This document shows, piece by piece, positions 22,211 to 30,868 of a stretch of 64,000 nt of DNA. The stretch spans positions 1 to 64,000 of the forward strand of contig JASAND010021314.1 in NCBI GenBank assembly GCA_030248195.1. Reading direction: 5' to 3'. The notes under the pieces were generated by a model that saw nothing but the letters and a program-made list of their open reading frames with translations, did no database searches and had not been told where the DNA came from. This stretch comes from Trissonchulus latispiculum (taxonomy: Eukaryota; Nematoda; Enoplea; Enoplida; Ironidae). The translations under genes and the position numbers were made by a program. Every line of letters starts with the position of its first letter. Within the stretch, counting starts at the first letter, position 1.

Positions 22211-22600
22211 CTCTCTAAGGTTAGGTAAGAATATTCATAATGAGCCGAAATCACTCTACATCTACAACGTTAATAGTGATCATTTTATGGTAGTCTTATC
22301 AGTACGGGAACCCCCTCATGGTACCTGTCCCACGGGCAAAGCTCCTAAACTTCGTGTTATGGAACTGGTCACCAGTTCGTCCAGCCAATCTTCTCCTAAC
22401 GAACCTATGGCTAAACAAAACGCTCTAAAGGCCCAACCCGATTTTGAACGAATGTTTTCCGAAAGTCCACCTTTTTCGGGACCTAACGCCATTTTTAGAA
22501 ACCCGTTTCGAAGATTTCAACGTTCCAATGAATCTTCGGACGAGCGACACTCAGGTCCGTCTGAGAGGTAGTCTTGGACGCTAAACGATACTGTGATTTG
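22211..22600 (-). pseudogene. Further BEL/Pao integrase remnant
   Basis: Upstream of the LRER block on the minus strand, frames are broken. LVRRFIGTLKSSKR resembles the integrase block ERLVGxVKxxLRK that precedes the DUF5641-type domain. The identification leans on its position next to the better-preserved fragment. Confidence 0.4.
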
Positions 22601-23299
22601 TACCATAGTTTTGTATTATAGCTATTTCAGTTTGTATAGATAAGATAACTTATACCATGTAATATGCACTGTATGTATTAACCATGTGATGCTTCGCACT
22701 CTAAACTGACATGCGGGTAAGGAGTTGACCTTTAAACTTTGACGACTAATTGCTATTACGCATTTTTTCATTGCTCTACTCAGTCAATCCATCCTTACTG
22801 ATGTAGACTTAAAATTATCCAGTCGTCGGTCAATCCTTCTGGGCCATGATGCCCACTAGAAGCTCCGGTTGCAGCTCCCGGTATTCACAGCTTCTGAACA
22901 AGTGCTGCATAGAAAATTCAAGGTTTACAACCTTAACAAAAACATGTTACAAAATGTTAGTTAAAAATAACCAAAAATAAACCGGCAGTCAAAAAGAAAC
23001 TGTCAAAAACTTGTTGTTCGAACTGTTTGCTTATTTTGTATAGTTTTCCAACTGTAAATAAGATTTCTATTTAACAGAAAGCACAAAACCCTACTATAAA
23101 ATGTAATATAAAGCTCAGAAAATTAAAAAAACATCTGCAAACCTTTCTTAAATACTCCTTTACTATTGTTATTGTGTATTGTTTGTTAGCTAAGTAACCT
23201 GACCGAATGGTGACTGACACCTTTATTGAATGTTAGCATTACCTAAATAAACCGACGGAAAATAGACTGTTGGTAGAGATATACTCAAACGAGACATAA
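22601..23299. other. No feature seen
   Basis: AT-rich spacer before the unknown two-gene locus; a promoter for 23408 would lie here but no convincing box stands out. Confidence 0.4.
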
Positions 23300-23401
23300 A
23301 TGTCAGGCATAGAGAGATATAACCTGTCTGGATTAGGGCCTAGTGACTTTAGCCATAACCTTGCGAACATGACCGATTTTGACTTCAGCTTTCGTGCCTA
23401 A
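23300..23401 (+). CDS. Short upstream ORF, 33 codons
   Basis: An ATG-started ORF ends with TAA six bases before the ATG of the next ORF (23408). It may be a translation-regulating uORF, or the end of an alternative exon. No motif. Confidence 0.25.
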   Translation: MSGIERYNLSGLGPSDFSHNLANMTDFDFSFRA

Positions 23402-23407
23402 ACAGCC

Positions 23408-24070
23408 ATGGCTCCTAGAGCCCCTACCCGTTGCGATCCCGCGCCAGATCGCGATCCTACCGATGATACGCCGCCTGCTCCACTTACCTTATATTGTCCG
23501 CCTGAAATGCGAGGTCCATATCGAGACTACGACAGTTTGCCTGAGGGTTTAAAGATGCTGCGTGGAACTGTCGATATTTTTACAGACCCAGAAAAGTATG
23601 ATATGTTTGAGTCAAATAAGCGAATACATTTGACTAGCCCACAGGTTGCGCAAGTTGCTACACTGATATGTACGGTATGTTTTTGGAGATTCGGCTTAAG
23701 TTACTACGGAGTGCCAGTAACTATTTGCCCAGTAAGTGATGAAGTTCGTAAGTCCCGTTTACCTGCAAAACAGTATTGTCATTCGTCTGTGTCGTCGTAT
23801 GGTGGTGGTATGTGTCGTTGCCCCAATATTAACTGTCAAGCCGTAAGTGTGATCTTGTTACAACAGCTGAGTGGTTGGCCCCTTGGCCTGGAGTTTAGGG
23901 CACTGTCTAATAATACTGTTCGCGCGCTGCGCGAGGTCGTTGTCCAACTGTCCGAATACTTACCGTCTGACCTATATGATTCTCGCATGCGTATGGTGGG
24001 GGATAACACAGATTTTTATCCTAACATTTTAAGTTTTCCTGGAGTGCAGTGTGCTTATCGTCTCATTTAA
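23408..24070 (+). CDS. Unknown protein with CxxCFW...CPNxxC domain (member 1)
   Basis: 220 residues, ATG in good context (gccATGG). The N terminus is proline/aspartate-rich. Residues about 84-186 form a domain shared with the ORF at 24226: CTVCFWRFGLSYYGVP (88-103), PAK (119-121), CPNINC (138-143), then SGW. The CxxC and CPNxxC pairs could bind zinc. There is no signal peptide or membrane helix. Three perfect GTAAGT hexamers lie at 23732, 23748 and 23843, so parts could be spliced out in some transcripts. I do not recognise the family; it could be a host gene, a viral-type gene or cargo of a mobile element. Confidence 0.5.
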   Translation: MAPRAPTRCDPAPDRDPTDDTPPAPLTLYCPPEMRGPYRDYDSLPEGLKMLRGTVDIFTDPEKYDMFESNKRIHLTSPQVAQVATLICTVCFWRFGLSYYGVPVTICPVSDEVRKSRLPAKQYCHSSVSSYGGGMCRCPNINCQAVSVILLQQLSGWPLGLEFRALSNNTVRALREVVVQLSEYLPSDLYDSRMRMVGDNTDFYPNILSFPGVQCAYRLI

Positions 24071-24225
24071 GTTCAGTTTAACCGGCAATCTTTTATTTCG
24101 CTACTAGAAAGAGTTTAGTTTAGTTCCAACTTTTAGTTTTGTCCTGTCCCTTTGCATTGTCATATTTTGTGCCATTCTTGCTTGCAATTCGAGTTACTTC
24201 ATAGCGGTATATATATTTCAGAACC

Positions 24226-24975
24226 ATGTCTCAGAACCAGCTCAGCAACTACTTCTACATCTGGATGGACCAGTACGACAATCAGTCGGAGTTCATCGAT
24301 GTCTCCTCTGATGTCATCGAGATTGACCCTGACAGCGATGATGCCATGTCCACGGACTCTGCCATCTGTGTGACCTCTCCGTCCCTTCCCCCGCAGCCTG
24401 CCCAGCCTGTGGCCCGCATCCTGCAGTGCCACTACAGTCCGCCGGTCACCGCCGCGGAGACTATGGATGCCCCCTCCCGAGGACCGGAGCGGGGACGAGA
24501 AACCTTGCCCCCTGAGCTGCGGAAATCCCACTATGGGGACTGGGTCCATACCTCCCCAGCCTCCACGGAAGTTTTCATTCCCCGGCGGCCCATTTCTATC
24601 CTGGGGCCGGAGGTAATTCCAATGAGTACGGTTCTGTGTCTTATGTGTTTTTGGAAGTTTAAGTTGTCTTTTTATTGTGTTCCCTTTCAGTTTCTCCCCG
24701 CTCCCCTCACCCTTCAGTTTGAGAAATTTCCCGCTAAGGCCCGCTTGCGAGAAGCTGTGCATGCGCTTCTCCCCCCTCTCCCCTCTGTTTTTCGTTGCCC
24801 TAACCGTCTGTGTGGTGATAGATGTGTTTTGGTTCTGTATGAGCACCCAAGTTGGGGCGCTTCCGGTCGCATGTCTTTTGACCGTCAGCTGCCTCCCCTA
24901 ATTTCCTTTCTGTTGAATGCACTGCAACGCGCACACCCACTCATGCCTGCTAACCTGTCTTCCCATCAGTTTTAA
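24226..24975 (+). CDS. Unknown protein with CxxCFW...CPNxxC domain (member 2)
   Basis: 249 residues. The ATG lies five bases after a strong acceptor-like tract (atatatttcag), suggesting a 5' exon. The first 50 residues are acidic and Ser-rich, followed by a Pro-rich stretch. The shared domain reads CLMCFWKFKLSFYCVP (138-153), PAK (169-171), CPNRLC (191-196), then SW. The CFW-to-PAK distance is 28 residues in both members. Codons in the first half are markedly GC-rich compared with the surroundings and with member 1. Inside the ORF, ccctttcag at about 24682-24690 and GAG|gtaatt near 24610 are splice-like, so an alternative isoform lacking the CFW block is possible. Function unknown. Confidence 0.5.
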   Translation: MSQNQLSNYFYIWMDQYDNQSEFIDVSSDVIEIDPDSDDAMSTDSAICVTSPSLPPQPAQPVARILQCHYSPPVTAAETMDAPSRGPERGRETLPPELRKSHYGDWVHTSPASTEVFIPRRPISILGPEVIPMSTVLCLMCFWKFKLSFYCVPFQFLPAPLTLQFEKFPAKARLREAVHALLPPLPSVFRCPNRLCGDRCVLVLYEHPSWGASGRMSFDRQLPPLISFLLNALQRAHPLMPANLSSHQF

Positions 24976-25216
24976 GTTCCTGTTGAACAATAGCTGACCA
25001 CAGATCTCTAAAAATGCGAAAATAGCGAAGTTTTGAAGAAAACACTCAGATTTGCATGAAGTTCATGAAAATTGGTTTTTGAGAGTATTTTACGATTAGT
25101 GGCGATCATGGAAACCGCTTAGACGGCAGGTAAGAAGAATAGACACGAGAAAATGAAGTTCTTGCGGTGTTCAGCTACTGTTCTGTCTGTGTCTGTTTTG
25201 TTGGTTTCTGTTTCAG

Positions 25217-25312
25217 TTGCACGTTTTTGCCTGGTCTGACAGCCTTGATAGTGGTCCCACTTCCCCGCTGATACGGTTAGTTTACACCGGACCTGAGACT
25301 CTCTGTCCCCCC
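25217..25312 (+). CDS. Candidate exon of the unknown locus
   Basis: 96 bases, 32 codons open in frame 0, bounded by a strong acceptor (tttctgtttcag) and a perfect donor (CCC|gtaagt). The translation is Ser/Pro/Leu-rich with no motif. Another strong acceptor (tttttctgctgtcag) is at 25640 and one at 26106 (ggtcatttcag), so a spliced transcript running from 23.4 to 26.7 kb is plausible. Confidence 0.35.
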
Positions 25313-26106
25313 GTAAGTTTGCTGTCACACCACGCATACAGAACTGCACCATACGCGACACTGATCTGTATTCTGCTGAGCGACATTGCTCACTGTTTTC
25401 TGCCTTCTGTTTACTATTGCGGTACTATCTCTGATTAGCTGCACCGATTGAAGTAGAACTGTGAATTCTGACTGATGAATAGAAGCACGCGCCCCTGAGA
25501 GTGATAAGAACGTTCAATCGTTGAGATCTAAAAAGATAATAATCGAGCAACAAGCATAAAAAGCTGTGTTGTAGCTGTTTTCTGTCCGTGCGTGCCTGTA
25601 CATATTTAAGCTGTTTCTCTGTCTCTTTTTCTGCTGTCAGGAGTGATTGGATCCGGATCATGCGACGCGGAGCCTCAGTCTGTTCGGGATATTGAGTTTT
25701 ACTGTTTTTTCTGTTTACTAATTTTTGTCCACTGTGTCTGTTCGTTGCACCAAGAATCCTAGAAACTTAACTTCAATAATGATAACATCAAAACGCGTTT
25801 TTAGTACATTTTTGAACTTGGTGGCCATTGAGCATAGTTATGGAGGAAAATAATTCGCTGAACTGTAATTCCGTTGAATCTTGTCTGAAATCTGGTAATT
25901 TTGAAGGATTAATTGCACATTCGGCAATTCTTCGATTTAGAAACGAAATACTTTAGTGAACTGACTGACTGGATGGCGGTGAGATCAGTTACTCACTGCC
26001 CCATAAACTGTTTATATACGATAACTCATTCCGTACACGGTTCTATTTCTAGGCTGTTTGCTCAGCAATGGCTTTTCTGTTTTTGGTCCGATGACTGGTC
26101 ATTTCA

Positions 26107-26373
26107 GTTGGTCCGTGGTTCGATTCAGCACCCCACTGTCGCCGGTCCTGACTCTCACAGGACACTTTTCTTCACATCTTTCAATCCTGATTTCTCCTCT
26201 CCACGCCAGAACCGTCTATTGCTAGAACTTCCCCCTCTGGCGCCCCACGTCGGCATCCGCCGACTTCCCTGACCGACGGCACGCCTAACACCTCGGTGAC
26301 CATCTCCCTAACCCCCACTAAAACCGTCTCACCAGAAATCACCATGGTCCGGCGCGGATCTTCACCCGCCGGC
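26107..26373 (+). other. C-rich region, possible 3' exon
   Basis: After the acceptor-like ggtcatttcag the DNA becomes GC- and C-rich. A Pro/Ser/Thr-rich frame (RTSPSGAPRRHPPTS...) is open from about 26212 to a stop at 26373. It could be a terminal exon or UTR of the unknown locus. Confidence 0.25.
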
Positions 26374-26470
26374 TAATCCAAGTGGAATCTCGTGTCCCCA
26401 GGGTGGCACGCTTGCACCCACTCCTTCCTTGGCCGATGAGAACTGTTACCGGCCGCCACTGTCACTGACT

Positions 26471-26572
26471 GCAGCCTGGACCTCTGACCGTCGTAGGTCC
26501 CTCTCCGGTCATCTCCCCCGTCCTCAACCCCTGGAGCTCTAGCCGTCGTAGGTCCCTCTCCGGCTATCTCCC
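26471..26572. repeat. Direct repeat, 47 bp, period 55 bp
   Basis: Two copies sharing CCGTCGTAGGTCCCTCTCCGG with matching flanks (CCTGGA-CTCT before, ATCTCCC after), starting near 26471 and 26526. GC-rich and unique to this spot in the window. Confidence 0.8.
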
Positions 26573-27082
26573 ACAGAAGTCACTGTCTCACCCCCTGCTG
26601 CAATGCAAACTGACCTCATCTCTAACTTGAACTGCCACTTTCACTGCAACCATTACCGACAAGAAGATCTGATGAACTAGATTTTGGTGAACAATATAAT
26701 TGAATGCCTATTTGTACAGTTGAGTTGTCTAGGTTGGAGCTTTAAGTGTACCGTATCTGTAATGCTTGTTTACGACTAATCGATGCAGTGATTGACTGTT
26801 TTGTTTTGCTACACTTCCCCCGCTAGTAAAAACTTACCACATTTTTTGCGGTGGAGAGTGTGGAGGATAGAAAATTTGTAATACTAGGGTCGGGCCGGAA
26901 TGCGTCAAATATGACTAAAATTAGTGAAATAATAATTGAATTTTTAGTTGATATTGAATTGATATTGAACTGATTTTTATACCTTGTATTCTTGACTTTT
27001 GTATTTTATATTCTGACAGATTCTGTTTGAATTTTGTTTGCATTTCTGGCATTTCTGACACAAATTTTGTATATCTGTAGTC

Positions 27083-27403
27083 ATGTCCTATTTTATAGTG
27101 GTTTTCCAGTTCGGTCTAATTTGCTTGGTTTACGTCTGCTACGTAGTTTCGTTTTGGTCCGTTGGCTGGCTGAGTAGCGGCGGGCTGATTTCGGTAGAAT
27201 CCGGTGAAATCGTGGTCGGGATTTCCGGATTACTGAATAGTGCTCTAAATCCGTTTATCTACATCGCTTTCAGCACGGATGTTCGTCGAAAATTCTTTCT
27301 CTCTGCCGAGACTGCACCAGTGGAAACAACGGCAAAGTTGACCACCGTTTCTGGCAAAGTTCGTGCGCCGGTTCAAGTTGGAATTGCAGACACGGAATAC
27401 TAA
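27083..27403 (+). pseudogene. Truncated receptor, TM6-TM7 only (duplicate of receptor 2)
   Basis: From about 27097 the DNA matches receptor 2 from FQFGLIC (residue about 225) to its stop, including NPFIY. The bases upstream, which supply an ATG, are unrelated. With five helices missing it cannot be a functional receptor. Its last six codons differ from receptor 2; otherwise the match is almost exact. Confidence 0.85.
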
Positions 27404-27604
27404 ACGACATTCATTTTAACATTTTGTGTACACAACCATTACTATTCTTATAATGTATAGTCATGTCAGTTGGAATCGTAAGGAAAAATCGTTTGTTTTT
27501 CAAAAGGAAAAATTTTTGAAATTCGTTCGCAATAGCGGACCAGCTGGTACTCATCGGTATGGGAAGGTTCCGTTTTTGATGGCTATCCAGCTTGCAAGCT
27601 AAAT

Positions 27605-27817
27605 ATGAAAATCTTGACACTTTTGAAGACAATTGTGAAAACAGTTCAAAATTTGGTGACCCGACGGCAGCGGGTTACTGTGGCCCTATGTCGGGCAGTC
27701 ACCTGGTGGTCAGCGAATTTGAACAACACTAGACTGGACAATGTCCAACGTCTGATCCGAAAGAAATCGCCAGAACTGAAAGCAGAACAACTACATCTGT
27801 TTTATGAAAAGGCTTGA
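27605..27817 (+). CDS. 70-residue basic protein, unknown (copy B)
   Basis: Identical at all 213 bases to the ORF at 17898-18110. The upstream 200 bp differ at many sites. The same caveats apply as for copy A. Confidence 0.4.
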   Translation: MKILTLLKTIVKTVQNLVTRRQRVTVALCRAVTWWSANLNNTRLDNVQRLIRKKSPELKAEQLHLFYEKA

Positions 27818-27906
27818 CCGGACTTTTGTCGATGACCTGCCAACGGCCAATTGAACGTTGGGGGGCCAACAGCCAACGATCAACGGCCAAACTTGGGTCT
27901 TGGGCT

Positions 27907-28473
27907 CCAGATCACCCCCTCCCTACAACTCAAACCTTAAAACTTGACCAATTGAGCTGAAATTTGGTATGGGTATGTTTTCGACCACGCTGGGTTTAAA
28001 TATAGCAAAATTTTCGAATTTTCAAAAGATTTCGCAAGATTCAGTTTTTTTCGATACGCAAGAGGGGGTGGGGGGAAGGGAAACCGAAAATTTTTTGTCA
28101 CCGATTTTGCTGAAAAGTTGTATTTAGGGGTTTTCTGGGTCGCTGAACACGAATTTGAAGTCCGTTTTTCGATTTAGCTTTTCGTTAGTTTGATATAAGC
28201 TAAAGTTGTAAACTTATACTGAGCTAACAAAAGGTTGATTCGAAAGACGGACTTCAGATTAGTGTTCAGCGACCCAGAAAACCCCTGAATACAACTTTTC
28301 AGCAGAATCGGTGACAAAAACTTTTCTGTTTCATTTGGGTCTCCCCTTGCGAATCGAAAATAATCGAAAAATTGTGCTATATTTGAACTCAGCGTGGTCG
28401 AAAACATACCCATACCAAATTTCAGCTCAATTGGTCAAGCTTTAAGAATTCTGAGTGGTGGGGGGTAATCTGG
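27907..28473. mobile_element. Foldback element (copy B)
   Basis: Duplicate of 18200-18756 with point differences and small indels; both arms retained. Confidence 0.75.
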
Positions 28474-28545
28474 AAAAGACCTCAAGCTTGTTGGCTAAGT
28501 TATGCAGCCAGTATACCAGCAAGCAAGCCTATTTGTTTTTCTAAG

Positions 28546-28690
28546 AGTAGAGTAGAGCTAAAATTAACTCGATCCTTTTTATGAAAGAGTTAAAAGAGGG
28601 AAATTCAAGCTTGAGTGGAGTTAAAGCGAGTTAAAACAGTTAATTTTAACTCTACTCTACTCTACCCTACCCTTTCTTGAAAAGGCCCTA
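28546..28690. mobile_element. Small MITE (copy B, left end damaged)
   Basis: Corresponds to 18830-18979 but lacks the CCTTTTCAAGAAAGGG left terminus; the right terminus CCCTTTCTTGAAAAGG is intact. Confidence 0.6.
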
Positions 28691-28922
28691 AGTAAAACAC
28701 CGAAACTCAAGATCTTTTCATAAGACTGTCCCAGCCAGTAGCCGGCATACCAACGCCAACGTCAGCTGAACAGGACAGAGTCTGCAATTTCTCGACTCCC
28801 AAATTTGAGGGTATATAGGGTTTGCCTTAAGGAAAGCAACAAAGTTTTAAAACCTGAGACGCAGCTAATGCTAGAATATCTTTAATAAACCAATTATGCG
28901 ATTATTTATCCAATTTATCCAG

Positions 28923-29237
28923 TTAGCAGGGATCATCACAGGGAGGTGCCCTGCAGTGCTGTGGGGGAAAGGGCATATCGCAGATGGCCTGTCGGCAGCA
29001 CTGCTCCCCTGACCCGCAGTCGTCATCGCTCAAGCACTGGCCCGGATCCCGGACGCATCGCGTGCCGTCATGATTTTGAGCCTGACCACAGGAACAGCGC
29101 TTGCCAATTCCATAGGACCAAACACAGATGGCATCCGATCCACCCCAGTCAAGGCATTCGCTGTCTTCCTCGCACTCATCGGCGGAGCAGAGCAGCAGAG
29201 CTGATGCTAAGAGAAAGCTGACCAGAAACCAATTCAT
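28923..29237 (-). CDS. Secreted cysteine-rich protein with WAP-like core (copy B)
   Basis: 104 residues from ATG 29237. The mature region is identical in sequence to copy A. The signal peptide has a Leu-to-Val change (MNWFLVSFL) and one silent change. The TATA-like upstream element is conserved. Both copies appear intact, so gene dose is doubled if both are expressed. Confidence 0.75.
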   Translation of the reverse strand: MNWFLVSFLLASALLLCSADECEEDSECLDWGGSDAICVWSYGIGKRCSCGQAQNHDGTRCVRDPGQCLSDDDCGSGEQCCRQAICDMPFPPQHCRAPPCDDPC

Positions 29238-29583
29238 CGCTGTGAACACTTCAAGAAAGCAAAGTCGGACTGTTGAACAGAAGCCCTGAAATTCCCTTTA
29301 AAATATACCGAAAATTAATGCTTACCCTTTTCGCCGAATTGGACTACTATGTGGCTGCACTGGCATCGATAACGAATGCATATTAGTTTTAATGTGTAGT
29401 GTGTGTTTGCTAAAGATAACGGGTTTTAGGGTCTCTGAAAGTAACGAGTAAATTGAAATAACCTGTCAATATAGTCCAAAAACACATTGGATTTATTAGT
29501 TTTAATCTCTTTAGTTCCGTATTATGAACTGAATAACAAAGTAATTAAAATTTTTTTAATAGTTAGAAAACTGTCAGCTTTAA

Positions 29584-30551
29584 GGTCGCACTTCCCTTAC
29601 ATTCAGTCCTCTTTGGAACGCTATAAGTCACTCAATACTGGGAGCTATTAATTGAACCACAAATCAAAACGAAGCTCTGCATCTTTTGCGTCGTTTGGAA
29701 TCATTGAAACGTGTCTACCTAATTTGTATAGGTCACAAACTTACCAAACGTAGCCACAATTTGTGACCAAATTTTTTTCAGAAAAATTTTTACACAACAA
29801 GAAACCCGTTATATCCAATGTGTTTCTGAGAAAATTTGCCAGGGTCGATTTTATGAATTTGTCAAAATATTGTTTCAGTGTGCAGAAATGGAGCATTTTC
29901 TGAAAATTCGGCTCTTTGCCTGTATTCATCTTTGAAAAATCATTGCTCTTGATTGGAGGCTGATAAAGAGAAAAATAAAAAAGCTGCCCGGGCAAATTGT
30001 CAAACATACTATTTGCAATATATCTTTTAGATCCACCCGTTGGTTGTGGAGCCATCTTCGGTCAACAAATTTTGTCTGCAATTTGGCAAAATTAGTTATT
30101 TTACCAGAACTCTAGACTCATTCAGTGTACAGGGCTCTAATTAACCTAATTTGTGCGTCTTTGGAAGCTCTTTAATCTGAGTATAAACCTGCATACGCTT
30201 GTAGTGTACACTGGCTCCAATTCGACAAAACCTGTTTTCAGCAAGATCGTGTCAAATATAATCAAATTTCGAGCAAAAATTATTCAAAAATTTACTGCCC
30301 AAAAACGATACTAGCTATAGGCTTATGTCTGAAAGCAAAGTTGTAGAGCACATAATAGGCTTTAAAACGGTTATAGTCGCTGGGTATAATTTTCCATATA
30401 TAGCTCTAGAACTTTGTGTCTCACTGTACATGAATGCTATGAAGCGGGCGTTTTTACAGAACGTTTATAATCATTCCCGATGCTTTTTCTGAAAATTTGA
30501 ATGAAATCGGGCAGTCATTGCACTGTCTGCACGTAGGAGGAGCACGACATT
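29584..30551. repeat. Segment present only in duplication copy B
   Basis: About 970 bp interrupting the alignment between TTTAAG and AAGTCAACTTC. No clear terminal repeats or target duplication, so insertion in B and deletion in A cannot be told apart. A 104-codon minus-strand ORF (29741-30055) has no recognised motif. Confidence 0.6.
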
Positions 30552-30868
30552 GAAGTCAACTTCAAATGATTTCCCCTTGAGCAGATTTGCGCTTGGTCAG
30601 TCGATAATATTAAAACATTTCCAGAAGTTTGCTTGCGGACATGACCAACTTTCATTTAATTTTGCTAAAACCATCAACGTATACTTTATGGAAAGTGCGT
30701 TTGCGTTCGACTAAACCTAAGCCTAAGTCTAGTAGTATAATTGGCAACAGATACTAGTTGGACAGCTCCTGACACACGGAAAGACCGTACCAAACGTACG
30801 TATAAGCGACCAATTGGCTACCACACAATTAATTATTGGCGGAACTGCCACGCAAATGGATAACGTAC

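Larger units (their letters stand above)
27096..30868. repeat. Segmental duplication, copy B
   Basis: Same-orientation copy of 17405-20150, starting abruptly inside receptor 2 and ending near GGATAACGT (30868). It has an extra segment of about 970 bp at 29584-30551. Small indels are present, for example 15 bp near 27460 and at 28550. Confidence 0.9.

Noticed and set aside
22287..22571. 94-codon plus-strand ORF
   Set aside because: Antisense to the decayed BEL/Pao integrase remnant.
24199..24846. 215-codon minus-strand ORF
   Set aside because: Antisense shadow of the GC-rich 24226 ORF; no motif and no conservation with member 1.
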